A DNA stretch of 64,000 bases from Streptomyces sp. TP-A0356 (GCF_001417775.1 NZ_BBZJ01000024.1:62001-126000), one strand, 5' to 3'; shown: positions 25,814-34,421, counted from the first letter of the stretch. Notes: generated by a model from the sequence alone, not told the origin. Numbers and translations: made by a program.

Positions 25814-27724
25814 TCAGCCGTTCTTGATGCGGTTCGTCAGCTCGGTCACCTGGTTGTAGATGGAGCGCCGCTCGGCCATCAGCGCGCGGATCTTGCGGTC
25901 GGCGTGCATCACCGTCGTGTGGTCGCGGCCGCCGAACTGGGCGCCGATCTTCGGCAGCGACAGGTCCGTCAGCTCACGGCACAGGTACATGGCGATCTGC
26001 CGGGCGGTGACCAGGGCGCGGCCGCGGGAGGTGCCGCACAGGTCCTCCACCGTCAGCCCGAAGTAGTCCGCCGTGGCCGCCATGATGGCGGTCGCGGTGA
26101 TCTCGGGGGCCGAGTCCTCGCCGCCGGGGATCAGGTCCTTGAGGACGATCTCCGTCAGACCCAGGTCGACGGGCTGGCGGTTGAGCGACGCGAACGCCGT
26201 CACCCGGATCAGCGCGCCCTCCAGCTCCCGGATGTTGCGCGAGATGCGGGAGGCGATGAACTCCAGTACTTCCGGCGGGGCGTTGAGCTGCTCCTGCACC
26301 GCCTTCTTGCGCAGGATCGCGATGCGCGTCTCCAGCTCGGGCGGCTGGACGTCGGTGATCAGACCCCACTCGAAGCGGTTGCGCAGCCGGTCCTCCAGGG
26401 TGACCAGTTGCTTGGGCGGCCGGTCCGAGGACAGGACGATCTGCTTGTTGGCGTTGTGGAGCGTGTTGAACGTGTGGAAGAACTCCTCCTGCGTCGACTC
26501 CTTCTGCGCCAGGAACTGGATGTCGTCGACGAGCAGGATGTCCATGTCGCGATAGCGCTTGCGGAACGCGTCCGCCTTGCCGTCGCGGATCGAGTTGATG
26601 AACTCGTTGGTGAACTCCTCGGAGCTCACGTACCGCACACGCGTGCCCGGGTAGAGGCTGCGCGCGTAGTGCCCGATGGCGTGCAGCAGGTGTGTCTTGC
26701 CGAGCCCCGACTCCCCGTAGATGAAGAGGGGGTTGTACGCCTTCGCGGGTGCCTCGGCGACGGCGACCGCGGCCGCGTGCGCGAAGCGGTTCGAGGCGCC
26801 GATCACGAACGTGTCGAAGAGGTACTTCGGGTTGAGGCGCGCGGTGGGCTCGCCCGGACCGGTCGCCGGCGCGGGCTGCGCGGCCAGCGGGCCGGGGGCC
26901 CCGGTGGTGGGCAGACCCGGTCCGACCGGTCCGCCCCGGTGCACCTGGCCGTTGCGGGAGGGCGGCTCCGGGAGGTCGCGACGGTCGGGGCGCTGCTGGT
27001 CGAAGTCGGGGCGCGCGTTCTCGTAGTCCGGGCGCTGGCTGTCGTACTCGGGGCGCTGCTGTTCGTACGGGGACCGCTCCAGTGACTGCGCGCGGTAGTC
27101 CGGCTGCGGCGTCGCGTACGGGTCGCGCTCGGGGAAGCCGAGGCGCTGCTGCTGCCAGCCGTAGTCGTCCTGGGGGCGGGGCCAGGCACCGGGCTCCGGA
27201 CGCTGGTACTCGCCCGGATACGCCGGGCGGGCGGTCGGGAGCTGGTCACCGGGTCCGGTGGGGAGCTGGTCGGGGCGGTCCGCGCGGTGGTCGTCGGCGC
27301 GGTGGCGTCCGTATCCCTCGTAGCCGCCCTGGCCGTCGTACAGGTCCCGGCCCTGGGAGGAGTCGTACGCGTCACGGCCCGGGCGGGAGGGGAGCTCGGG
27401 CTCCTCGTAGCGCGGCTGGGCGGACGGGGTCGGCGCCAGGGGCTCGCCGGCGGAGTCGTCCACCGTGATCGCGATCCGGATCGGGCGCCCGCACTCACGG
27501 CTCAGCGTGTCGCTGACGATCGGCGCGAGCCGGCCCTCCAGGACGCCCTTCGCGAACTCGTTCGGCACGGCGAGCAGGGCGGTGTCGGCGACCAGCGCCA
27601 GTGGCTGGCAGCGCTTGATCCAGTGCTCGTCCTTCGCCTCGACGCCCGGCCCGCGCCCTTCACCGAGAAGCTGCTCCAGTACTCGTGGCCACACTGCGGC
27701 AAGATCGGCAGGTACGTCAGCCAC
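25814..27724 (-). CDS. dnaA: Chromosomal replication initiator protein DnaA
   Basis: 636 residues, longer than the roughly 450 usual elsewhere because of a large acidic/Pro/Gln/Tyr-rich domain II (about 90-290), typical of Streptomyces. Domain I is at 1-85. Domain III (AAA+) has Walker A G-E-S-G-L-G-K-T and Walker B L-L-V-D-D-I-Q-F. Domain IV has the DnaA signature G-G-R-D-H-T-T-V-M-H-A-D-R-K-I. It binds DnaA boxes and opens oriC. GTG at 27724 begins M-A-D-V-P-A-D-L, the usual start. The promoter and two DnaA boxes upstream suggest autoregulation. A terminator and oriC lie downstream. Confidence 0.98.
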   Translation of the reverse strand: MADVPADLAAVWPRVLEQLLGEGRGPGVEAKDEHWIKRCQPLALVADTALLAVPNEFAKGVLEGRLAPIVSDTLSRECGRPIRIAITVDDSAGEPLAPTPSAQPRYEEPELPSRPGRDAYDSSQGRDLYDGQGGYEGYGRHRADDHRADRPDQLPTGPGDQLPTARPAYPGEYQRPEPGAWPRPQDDYGWQQQRLGFPERDPYATPQPDYRAQSLERSPYEQQRPEYDSQRPDYENARPDFDQQRPDRRDLPEPPSRNGQVHRGGPVGPGLPTTGAPGPLAAQPAPATGPGEPTARLNPKYLFDTFVIGASNRFAHAAAVAVAEAPAKAYNPLFIYGESGLGKTHLLHAIGHYARSLYPGTRVRYVSSEEFTNEFINSIRDGKADAFRKRYRDMDILLVDDIQFLAQKESTQEEFFHTFNTLHNANKQIVLSSDRPPKQLVTLEDRLRNRFEWGLITDVQPPELETRIAILRKKAVQEQLNAPPEVLEFIASRISRNIRELEGALIRVTAFASLNRQPVDLGLTEIVLKDLIPGGEDSAPEITATAIMAATADYFGLTVEDLCGTSRGRALVTARQIAMYLCRELTDLSLPKIGAQFGGRDHTTVMHADRKIRALMAERRSIYNQVTELTNRIKNG

Positions 27725-27850
27725 AGGGCACGCTCTCTCACGGGTCCCACGAACGTGTGGTTGTGGGACGGGTCGGGTTGTAACTCGGGTGGGTCGAGTC
27801 GGGGCCAGAACTGCTGGGTCCGGGACAAGGGAACGAATCAGAGTTCAGCC

Positions 27851-27880
27851 ACGGTAGTCAGGGCGGCCGGTAGGGTTCAA
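27851..27880 (-). promoter_or_regulatory. Probable dnaA promoter
   Basis: On the minus strand TTGAAC (27875-27880) and TACCGT (27851-27856) are 18 bp apart. Initiation near 27844 would give a leader of about 120 nt before dnaA. Confidence 0.6.
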
Positions 27881-27884
27881 GTTG

Positions 27885-27905
27885 TTGTCCCCAGGCTGTG
27901 GACAA
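27885..27905. promoter_or_regulatory. Pair of DnaA boxes in the dnaA promoter region
   Basis: TTGTCCCCA (27885-27893, one mismatch) and the exact TTGTCCACA in reverse (27897-27905) lie 5 bp upstream of the dnaA -35 and 22 bp upstream of the rpmH -35. DnaA binding here could control both divergent promoters. Autorepression through such boxes is reported for Streptomyces dnaA. Confidence 0.75.
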
Positions 27906-27927
27906 GTGTCTCCCCCCGGTCGTTGGT

Positions 27928-27957
27928 TTGACCGGATGGCGTAGCCCCGCGTACCGT
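27928..27957 (+). promoter_or_regulatory. Probable rpmH promoter
   Basis: TTGACC (27928-27933) and TACCGT (27952-27957) are 18 bp apart on the plus strand. The leader to rpmH would be about 185 nt. The rest of the 425-bp dnaA-rpmH gap shows no gene. Confidence 0.55.
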
Positions 27958-28149
27958 AACCAGGTCGAGTTGTCGATGGCTGCTGCCGCCTGCCTCCGAT
28001 GGGCACAGATCACGCACCAGTGTCCCTACCAGGGCACATTTCGGTGATCGGAAAGCGGTGCACTCGGGCGTAATGCGAGCTACTCGTGGGCGCACGGTGA
28101 CAGCCAGGCGACACCCCGCCACCCACCGAATCATTACTGGAGCCCCCGA

Positions 28150-28287
28150 GTGAGCAAGCGCACCTTCCAGCCGAACAACCGTCGTCGCGCGAAGACCCAC
28201 GGCTTCCGGCTGCGTATGCGCACCCGTGCCGGCCGCGCCATCCTGGCGTCCCGCCGCAGCAAGGGTCGCGCCCGCCTGTCCGCCTGA
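28150..28287 (+). CDS. rpmH: 50S ribosomal protein L34
   Basis: 45 residues, (GTG)SKRTFQPNNRRRAKTHGFRL and ending K-G-R-A-R-L-S-A, an exact match to the L34 pattern. It is part of the large ribosomal subunit. It is followed 16 bp later by rnpA, the universal rpmH-rnpA pair, and reads away from dnaA. Confidence 0.97.
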   Translation: MSKRTFQPNNRRRAKTHGFRLRMRTRAGRAILASRRSKGRARLSA

Positions 28288-28303
28288 TCGCGTTCAGGTT
28301 GAC

Positions 28304-28678
28304 GTGCTGCCTACCGAGCATCGGCTGAGGCGGCGCGAGGACTTCGCGACCGCGGTACGCCGAGGACGCCGGGCTGGACGCCCGCTTCTCGTCGTCCACC
28401 TTCGCAGCGGTGCAACGGACCCGCACGCGCCTGGGGAGAGCGCTCCCCCGACGCGTGCGGGTTTCGTCGTGAGCAAGGCTGTGGGTGGAGCGGTCGTACG
28501 CAACAAGGTGAAGCGCAGACTTCGCCATCTGATGCGTGACCGAGTGGCCCTGTTGCCCCCCGGTAGCCTGGTAGTCGTACGAGCGCTGCCCGGTGCGGGT
28601 GACGCCGACCAAGCACAGCTGGCCCGAGACCTGGATGCCGCCCTCCAGCGGCTGCTGGGAGGAGGGGGCGCGCGATGA
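28304..28678 (+). CDS. rnpA: Ribonuclease P protein component
   Basis: 124 residues starting (GTG)LPTEHRLRRREDFATAVRRG, with the RNR motif in V-V-R-N-K-V-K-R-R-L-R-H-L. It is the protein subunit that, with RNase P RNA, trims tRNA 5' ends. GTG at 28304 gives the usual length; the longer frame upstream overlaps rpmH. Its stop overlaps the yidD start by 4 nt. Confidence 0.95.
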   Translation: MLPTEHRLRRREDFATAVRRGRRAGRPLLVVHLRSGATDPHAPGESAPPTRAGFVVSKAVGGAVVRNKVKRRLRHLMRDRVALLPPGSLVVVRALPGAGDADQAQLARDLDAALQRLLGGGGAR

Positions 28679-29028
28679 AGTACCCGCTGCTGGCTCTCAT
28701 CAAGCTCTACCAGTGGACGATCAGTCCGCTGCTCGGGCCGGTGTGCAAGTACTACCCGTCGTGTTCCCACTACGGCTACACGGCCATAGACCGGCACGGT
28801 GCGATCAAGGGAACGGCACTGACCGCCTGGCGCATCCTGCGGTGCAATCCGTGGTCGCTCGGCGGCGTGGACCATGTCCCGCCGCGCAAGCGTCCGCGGT
28901 GGCACGAAATGCTGCGCGACGCCTGGCGTGCACGCAAGGGCGGGCCCTCCGCCGGCGAACCGGCCACCGACGGGGACATCCCTTCGAGCCCGGCCGCAGA
29001 GACCTCGTCCCATGCCCAAGGAGCATGA
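28675..29028 (+). CDS. yidD: Membrane protein insertion efficiency factor YidD
   Basis: 117 residues. The YidD core (about 1-75) has Y-Q-W-T-I-S-P-L-L-G-P-V-C-K-Y-Y-P-S-C-S-H-Y and G-A-I-K-G-T-A-L-T-A-W-R-I-L-R-C-N-P-W. A Streptomyces-type polar tail follows. It assists YidC/Sec insertion of membrane proteins. The ATGA overlap with rnpA supports the start. Confidence 0.94.
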   Translation: MKYPLLALIKLYQWTISPLLGPVCKYYPSCSHYGYTAIDRHGAIKGTALTAWRILRCNPWSLGGVDHVPPRKRPRWHEMLRDAWRARKGGPSAGEPATDGDIPSSPAAETSSHAQGA

Positions 29029-29031
29029 TTA

Positions 29032-30309
29032 GTGGACACGATTGCCAGCCTCTTCAGCTTCATCACGACACCCGTTTCCTGGGTCATTGTCCAGTTCCAC
29101 AAGGTGTATGGCGCACTCTTCGGCGCCGACACGGGCTGGGCCTGGGGCCTGTCCATCGTGTCCCTGGTGATCCTGATCCGTATCTGCCTGATCCCGCTCT
29201 TCGTGAAGCAGATCAAGGCGACCCGGGCCATGCAGACGCTCCAGCCCGAGATGAAGAAGATCCAGGAGCGCTACAAGAACGACAAGCAGCGTCAGTCCGA
29301 AGAGATGATGAAGCTGTACAAGGAGTCGGGCACCAACCCGCTCTCCTCGTGCCTTCCCATCCTGGCGCAGTCCCCGTTCTTCTTCGCCCTGTACCACGTG
29401 CTCAACGCCATCGCGACGGGCAAGACGATCGGTGTCCTCAACGAGTCGCTGCTCGCCAGCGCCCGTAAGGCACACATCTTCGGCGCCCCGTTGGCCGCGA
29501 AGTTCACGGACAGCGCGGACAAGGTCGGCTCTCTCGGCGCCTCGCTGACCGACGTCCGTGTCGTCACCGCGATCATGATCGTGCTGATGTCGGCGTCGCA
29601 GTTCTACACGCAGCGCCAGCTGATGACCAAGAACGTCGACACGACGGTGAAGACGCCGTTCATGCAGCAGCAGAAGATGCTGATGTACGTCTTCCCCATC
29701 ATGTTCGCCGTCTTCGGCATCAACTTCCCGGTCGGTGTCCTCGTCTACTGGCTGACCACCAACGTGTGGACCATGGGCCAGCAGATGTATGTGATCCACA
29801 ACAACCCGACCCCGGGTTCCAAGGCCCAGGCCGCCTACCTGGAGCGCCTGCACAAGCACGTCACGCACCACGGCAAGACCCGCAACCGGCGGGAGAAGGC
29901 CATCGTCAAGGCGATCGTCGCCAAGGGCCGTGACCGCAACGAGTTCGAGCGCAAGTTCATCAACGGTCTGAACAAGGCGGGTCTCGCGGCCCAGCCCGAC
30001 GGCACCGTCATGAAGGGCGAGGCGTCGGCCGTCGCCACCGTCGAGGACGGTGTGCCGACCACCGGTGCTCCCAAGCGCCAGCAGCCCAAGCGGCAGTCCA
30101 AGGCCCAGCGCCAGTCCGGCGGGCCCAAGCCCGCGGGTGGTTCCGAGCCGGACTCCTCGTCGCTGAGCGAGTCCGACGAGCCGCAGGACGCCAAGTCGGC
30201 CGACGCCGCCAAGAAGGCGACGCAGCAGCCCGGCTCCGGCACCCGCAGCAGGGCCCAGTCCGGCCAGCGCAAGGGTCCGCAACGGCCCAAGTCCCCGTCC
30301 AAGAAGTAA
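29032..30309 (+). CDS. yidC: Membrane protein insertase YidC
   Basis: 425 residues of the Gram-positive/actinobacterial type: an N-terminal membrane helix, then the conserved 60KD_IMP core with five helices and the hydrophilic-groove region (about 40-270), and a long basic and polar tail (about 280-425, Lys/Gln/Ser/Pro-rich) that may touch ribosomes. It inserts proteins into the cytoplasmic membrane. GTG at 29032 has AAGGAG 7-12 nt upstream and lies 3 bp after the yidD stop. Confidence 0.95.
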   Translation: MDTIASLFSFITTPVSWVIVQFHKVYGALFGADTGWAWGLSIVSLVILIRICLIPLFVKQIKATRAMQTLQPEMKKIQERYKNDKQRQSEEMMKLYKESGTNPLSSCLPILAQSPFFFALYHVLNAIATGKTIGVLNESLLASARKAHIFGAPLAAKFTDSADKVGSLGASLTDVRVVTAIMIVLMSASQFYTQRQLMTKNVDTTVKTPFMQQQKMLMYVFPIMFAVFGINFPVGVLVYWLTTNVWTMGQQMYVIHNNPTPGSKAQAAYLERLHKHVTHHGKTRNRREKAIVKAIVAKGRDRNEFERKFINGLNKAGLAAQPDGTVMKGEASAVATVEDGVPTTGAPKRQQPKRQSKAQRQSGGPKPAGGSEPDSSSLSESDEPQDAKSADAAKKATQQPGSGTRSRAQSGQRKGPQRPKSPSKK

Positions 30310-30324
30310 GAAGGAGTCCATCCC

Positions 30325-30837
30325 GTGACGGAAGGCACCACCTCCGCCGCTGCCGAGGGTGCAGACACCCTGACCCGCCTGGAGCAGGAGGGCGAGATCG
30401 CGGCGGACTACCTCGAGGGTCTGCTGGACATCGCCGATCTCGACGGCGACATCGACATGGACGTCGAGGCCGACCGTGCGTCCGTGTCGATCGTCAGCGA
30501 CACGGGCACCCGCGACCTGCAGAAGCTGGTCGGCCGTGACGGCGAGGTGCTGGAAGCGCTCCAGGAGCTCACGCGTCTGGCCGTGCACCGGGAGACCGGG
30601 GACCGCAGCCGGCTGATGCTGGACATCGCGGGATACCGCGCCAAGAAGCGTGAGGAGCTCTCGGAGCTGGGTGCCAAGGCGGCGGCCGAGGTCAAGAGCA
30701 CCGGCGAGCCCGTGAAGCTCAAGCCGATGACGCCGTTCGAGCGCAAGGTGGTGCACGACGCGGTCAAGACCGCGGGCCTGCGCAGCGAGTCCGAGGGCGA
30801 GGAGCCGCAGCGCTTCGTCGTCGTGCTGCCCGCCTGA
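30325..30837 (+). CDS. jag: Jag/KhpB RNA-binding protein
   Basis: 170 residues. A KH-like domain (about 25-90, with L-V-G-R-D-G-E-V-L-E-A-L-Q) is followed by an R3H domain (about 90-165, with R-L-M-L-D-I-A-G-Y-R and P-M-T-P-F-E-R-K-V-V-H-D). It lacks the N-terminal Jag-N domain seen in Firmicutes. KhpB binds RNA and is linked to cell-division control. The gene follows yidC by 15 bp; a terminator follows. Confidence 0.92.
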   Translation: MTEGTTSAAAEGADTLTRLEQEGEIAADYLEGLLDIADLDGDIDMDVEADRASVSIVSDTGTRDLQKLVGRDGEVLEALQELTRLAVHRETGDRSRLMLDIAGYRAKKREELSELGAKAAAEVKSTGEPVKLKPMTPFERKVVHDAVKTAGLRSESEGEEPQRFVVVLPA

Positions 30838-30856
30838 TTCGGTCCGTACGTCTCTC

Positions 30857-30885
30857 CGGCCCCGTCTGTAGCGCAGGCGGGGCCG
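30857..30885 (+). terminator. Terminator after jag
   Basis: A 12-bp stem with one G-T pair (30857-30868 with 30874-30885) and a 5-nt loop, 20 bp after the stop. Confidence 0.75.
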
Positions 30886-30997
30886 AACCTTGTCAGCCTG
30901 GTAGTCCCTCACGGCTGCGGTCCCGGCAGCCGGTGGTCCCTGATAGTCCTGGTGGTCTGCGCCCAGTGCGCTCATGCGGTACGGAAGGACGGTCCCC

Positions 30998-31717
30998 GTG
31001 ACGGAGGCAGCAGCAGAGCTTCCCCCTGCGCCCGAGCAGGCGCGCGAGGTGTTCGGCGATCGCTTCGCGGACGCGGTCCGCTATGCGGAGCTGCTCGCCG
31101 AGGCGGGTGTGCAGCGCGGTCTGATCGGGCCACGGGAAGTTCCCCGGCTGTGGGAGCGGCACCTGCTGAACTGCGCGGTGCTCTCGGAGGTCGTGCCCCG
31201 CGGCGTGACCGTGTGCGATGTCGGCTCCGGCGCCGGACTGCCCGGTATCCCGCTGGCACTCGTCCGGGAAGACCTGAAGATCACGCTCCTTGAGCCATTG
31301 CTGCGGCGCACCAACTTCCTCACCGAGGTCGTCGAGCTACTGGGTCTCGATCATGTGACCGTGGTCCGTGGTCGCGCCGAGGAGGTCATGGGCAAGATTC
31401 CGCCCGTCCATGTGGTCACCGCGCGCGCCGTGGCGCCCCTGGACCGTCTGGCCACCTGGGGCATCCCGCTGCTGCGTCCGTACGGGGAGATGCTCGCTCT
31501 CAAGGGCGACACCGCGGAGGAGGAGCTGAAGAGCGCCGCCACCGCTCTGGCCAAGCTCGGCGCCGTGGAGACGTCCATCCTGCATGTCGGCGAGGGAATC
31601 GTGGACCCGCTGTCGACCGTGGTGCGCGTGGAGGTCGGGGAGAGCCCAGGAGGTGTGCGCTTCGCGGCCAAGAGGGCGAAGGCGGCCCGGACGGGGCGGG
31701 TGCGGCGGCGTCGTTGA
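30998..31717 (+). CDS. rsmG: 16S rRNA (guanine527-N7)-methyltransferase RsmG
   Basis: 239 residues. It shows the SAM-binding motif C-D-V-G-S-G-A-G-L-P-G-I-P-L-A and the GidB motif L-W-E-R-H-L-L-N-C-A. It methylates G527 of 16S rRNA; loss of function in Streptomyces gives low-level streptomycin resistance and altered antibiotic production (family knowledge). GTG at 30998 is chosen for GGAAGGA 8 nt upstream; an ATG 24 bp earlier would put that site inside the gene. Confidence 0.95.
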   Translation: MTEAAAELPPAPEQAREVFGDRFADAVRYAELLAEAGVQRGLIGPREVPRLWERHLLNCAVLSEVVPRGVTVCDVGSGAGLPGIPLALVREDLKITLLEPLLRRTNFLTEVVELLGLDHVTVVRGRAEEVMGKIPPVHVVTARAVAPLDRLATWGIPLLRPYGEMLALKGDTAEEELKSAATALAKLGAVETSILHVGEGIVDPLSTVVRVEVGESPGGVRFAAKRAKAARTGRVRRRR

Positions 31718-31861
31718 GCACGTGGTTGCTCGGGCGTGAGGGCATGGCCTGGGCGACGGTCGACTGCTCCGTCCCGAGGACCCGGCGTACTCCACACAAG
31801 CTGCCGAACCTACGCATCTCGGAGTGTCGCGGACAACTCAGCCAGAGCAGCTGTGCATCGT

Positions 31862-31875
31862 GTTTCACGTGAAAC
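31862..31875. promoter_or_regulatory. parS site, exact
   Basis: GTTTCACGTGAAAC, a perfect 14-bp palindrome, in the rsmG-parA gap about 200 bp before parA. Confidence 0.92.
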
Positions 31876-32003
31876 GTCGCTCACTGCTGCACGGCATCAT
31901 CAGTCGGGGCCGAGCTGCGGCCGAACCCCGCGATCGGAAGCCCCTCGGATCCCTGGGAGGACCGTCCACCCAGAGCACTATGTCCCCCGTGGAGGGCACG
32001 GAG

Positions 32004-32030
32004 TTGTCCACAGAGGTGGATTTCTCCACA
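32004..32030. promoter_or_regulatory. DnaA-box pair upstream of parA
   Basis: Exact TTGTCCACA at 32004-32012 and TTCTCCACA (one mismatch) at 32022-32030, same orientation, 18 bp apart start to start. They lie 37-63 bp before the chosen parA start, where a promoter or leader is expected. The rest of the 31718-32066 gap holds the parS site at 31862 and no credible separate gene. Confidence 0.65.
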
Positions 32031-32066
32031 GAAGACCAGACCTCACTGGTTCACGACCCCGAAGGC

Positions 32067-33140
32067 ATGGGAGGCTCTGTTCATTGCGAGCCTGAAGTCG
32101 AGGAGAGTGAATCCTTGCGGTCCGACGCCAACATCGCGGGACCGATGACCGATCCGGTCCCCGGTCCCCGTACCGAGTCGATGGGGGAGGATGTTTCACG
32201 TGAAACACCGCCTCCGATGGACGACACTCCCATCGGTCGCGCTGCCCAACTTGCGGTAGAGGCACTGGGGCGCGCCGGCGAAGGCCTGCCACGGCCCGAG
32301 CAGACCCGGGTCATCGTGGTCGCCAACCAGAAGGGCGGGGTGGGCAAGACCACGACGACGGTGAATCTCGCCGCGTCTCTCGCCCTGCACGGCGGCCGCG
32401 TCCTGGTAATCGATCTCGACCCTCAGGGCAATGCGTCCACGGCGCTGGGGATCGACCATCACGCCGAAGTCCCTTCCATCTACGACGTGTTGGTCGAGAG
32501 CAAGCCGCTCGCGGAGGTCGTCCAGCCGGTCCCCGATGTCGAGGGTCTCTTCTGCGCTCCTGCCACGATCGATCTCGCCGGTGCGGAGATCGAGCTGGTG
32601 TCCCTAGTGGCGCGGGAAAGCCGACTGCAGCGTGCGATCCAGTCCTACGAACAGCCGCTGGACTACATCCTCATCGACTGTCCGCCCTCGCTCGGCCTGC
32701 TGACGGTCAATGCGTTGGTCGCCGGGCAGGAGGTCCTCATCCCGATCCAGTGCGAGTATTACGCGCTGGAGGGCTTGGGCCAGCTGTTGCGCAACGTTGA
32801 CCTGGTGCGGGGGCACCTCAACCCCGCCCTGCATGTGTCGACCATCCTGCTCACCATGTACGACGGCCGGACGCGCCTGGCGTCGCAGGTCGCGGAAGAG
32901 GTGCGCAGCCACTTCGGCGACGAGGTACTGAGGACGAGCATTCCCCGCTCAGTCCGTATCTCCGAGGCGCCGAGCTATGGACAGACGGTGCTGACCTACG
33001 ATCCAGGATCGAGTGGCGCCCTCTCCTATCTTGAGGCGGCACGTGAAATCGCGCTGAGGGGCGTCGGCGTCCACTACGACGCGCAGGACGCCCATATCGG
33101 CGCCCAGACCGAACAGAGCATGGTGGAGGGGATCCAGTGA
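32067..33140 (+). CDS. parA: Chromosome partitioning ATPase ParA
   Basis: 357 residues from ATG 32067 (M-G-G-S-V-H-C). The ParA/Soj core has the deviant Walker A K-G-G-V-G-K-T-T with its signature lysine, Walker A' V-I-D-L-D-P-Q-G-N and switch motif I-D-C-P-P-S-L-G. An N-terminal extension of about 75 residues carries V-S-R-E-T encoded by a parS site. With ParB it separates origins, especially during sporulation. The start is uncertain: no good ribosome site precedes 32067; TTG 32115 has AGGAG upstream, and ATG 31980 or 31824 keep the frame open. parB overlaps its stop by 4 nt. Confidence 0.93.
   Translation: MGGSVHCEPEVEESESLRSDANIAGPMTDPVPGPRTESMGEDVSRETPPPMDDTPIGRAAQLAVEALGRAGEGLPRPEQTRVIVVANQKGGVGKTTTTVNLAASLALHGGRVLVIDLDPQGNASTALGIDHHAEVPSIYDVLVESKPLAEVVQPVPDVEGLFCAPATIDLAGAEIELVSLVARESRLQRAIQSYEQPLDYILIDCPPSLGLLTVNALVAGQEVLIPIQCEYYALEGLGQLLRNVDLVRGHLNPALHVSTILLTMYDGRTRLASQVAEEVRSHFGDEVLRTSIPRSVRISEAPSYGQTVLTYDPGSSGALSYLEAAREIALRGVGVHYDAQDAHIGAQTEQSMVEGIQ
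32193..32206. promoter_or_regulatory. parS site, exact, inside parA
   Basis: GTTTCACGTGAAAC in the N-terminal coding region of parA, where it encodes V-S-R-E-T. Confidence 0.92.
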
Positions 33141-34240
33141 GCGATCGACGGAGGGGGTTGGGCCGTGGTCTCGGCGCACTGATCCCTGCTGCCCCGACAG
33201 GGGAGAAGGCGGCAGCTCCGGCGGTGGCGGGCGCAGGCTCGTCCGCCTCACCGGCAGCGGTGCCCGTACTGACGACGGACCGTGGAGTGGCGGCCGCGAA
33301 GGTGGCCACGCTTCCGTCTGTTTCACATGAAACCGAGGAGCCATCGAGGAACGGCTTCGTGGAGACGCCGGCCGCTCCGCTCGGTGCCCACTTCGCCGAG
33401 CTGCCCCTGGACTCCATCACCCCGAATCCTCGGCAGCCCCGCGAGGTGTTCGACGAGGATGCGCTCGCCGAGCTGATCACCTCCATCAAGGAGGTCGGGC
33501 TGCTCCAGCCCGTCGTGGTGCGGCAGGTGGGGCCGGCCCGCTACGAGCTGATCATGGGCGAGCGCCGCTGGAGGGCCTGCCGTGAGGCCGGCCTGGAGGC
33601 GATCCCGGCGATCGTTCGGGCGACGGAGGACGACAAGCTTCTCCTGGACGCCCTTCTGGAGAACCTGCACCGGGCCCAGCTGAACCCGCTGGAGGAGGCG
33701 GCCGCCTACGACCAGCTCCTCAAGGACTTCAACTGCACCCACGATCAGCTGGCGGACCGCATCGGCCGGTCGCGCCCCCAGGTCTCCAACACTCTGCGGC
33801 TGCTGAAGCTCTCCCCGGCGGTGCAGCGCAGGGTGGCCGCCGGGGTGCTGTCCGCAGGGCATGCCCGCGCCCTGCTCTCTGTGGAGGACTCGGAGGAGCA
33901 GGACCGCCTGGCTCACCGCATCGTGGCCGAGGGGCTGTCCGTGCGGGCCGTCGAGGAGATCGTCACTCTGATGGGGTCCCGGCCGCAGAGCGCTCCGCGC
34001 TCCAAGGGGCCGCGGGCCGGTGCTCGGGTCTCTCCGGCTCTGAGCGAGCTCGCCTCTCGGCTCTCGGACCGTTTCGAGACCCGGGTGAAGGTCGACCTCG
34101 GCCAGAAGAAGGGCAAGATCACCGTCGAGTTCGCATCAATGGAGGACCTTGAGCGGATCCTCGGTGCGCTCGCTCCGGGCGAGGGGCCGGTCCTCCAGAA
34201 GGGCCTTCAGGACGGCGTCCCCGAGGAGGCGGAGGACTGA
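33137..34240 (+). CDS. parB: Chromosome partitioning protein ParB
   Basis: 367 residues. The N-terminal basic patch has R-R-R-G-L-G-R-G-L-G-A-L-I, the ParA-stimulating motif. The CTPase domain has N-P-R-Q-P-R, G-L-L-Q-P-V-V-V and the key G-E-R-R-W-R-A motif. A helix-turn-helix follows with R-S-R-P-Q-V-S-N-T-L-R-L-L, and a C-terminal dimer domain. It binds the parS sites found throughout this window and spreads as CTP clamps. The GTG start overlaps the parA stop (GTGA). Residues 62-66 (V-S-H-E-T) are encoded by a one-mismatch parS. A strong hairpin follows. Confidence 0.97.
   Translation: MSDRRRGLGRGLGALIPAAPTGEKAAAPAVAGAGSSASPAAVPVLTTDRGVAAAKVATLPSVSHETEEPSRNGFVETPAAPLGAHFAELPLDSITPNPRQPREVFDEDALAELITSIKEVGLLQPVVVRQVGPARYELIMGERRWRACREAGLEAIPAIVRATEDDKLLLDALLENLHRAQLNPLEEAAAYDQLLKDFNCTHDQLADRIGRSRPQVSNTLRLLKLSPAVQRRVAAGVLSAGHARALLSVEDSEEQDRLAHRIVAEGLSVRAVEEIVTLMGSRPQSAPRSKGPRAGARVSPALSELASRLSDRFETRVKVDLGQKKGKITVEFASMEDLERILGALAPGEGPVLQKGLQDGVPEEAED
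33320..33333. promoter_or_regulatory. parS-like site, one mismatch, inside parB
   Basis: GTTTCACATGAAAC; the central CG is changed to CA. It may bind ParB weakly. Confidence 0.55.
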
Positions 34241-34282
34241 GTCGGCGGGTGGCGCGACAGTTGCGATCGGCCGGCCACCGGG

Positions 34283-34319
34283 GCGGACCGTGTCCGGTGT
34301 GCACCGGAACACGGTCCGC
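34283..34319 (+). terminator. Terminator of parAB
   Basis: A long stem of 17 pairs with a single bulged base (34283-34299 with 34302-34319) and a very small loop, 42 bp after the parB stop. Confidence 0.85.
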
Positions 34320-34349
34320 TCTTTGCTTTCAGGCAGTATCGATGGAATC

Positions 34350-34367
34350 GCATCGTGGATACGATGC
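34350..34367. promoter_or_regulatory. Operator-like inverted repeat
   Basis: GCATCGT-GGAT-ACGATGC: 7-bp arms with a 4-bp centre, 55 bp before the small ORF at 34422. The 34241-34567 gap otherwise holds the parAB terminator and that ORF. Its binding protein is unknown. Confidence 0.45.
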
Positions 34368-34421
34368 TTTGGGGGTATGGCGCATCCACCTGACGGCACC
34401 TTCATCGGGGAGGCGGGGGCC

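Noticed and set aside
29029..30975. 648-codon open frame opposite yidC and jag
   Set aside because: Shadow of two well-supported genes; no ribosome site or recognisable motif.
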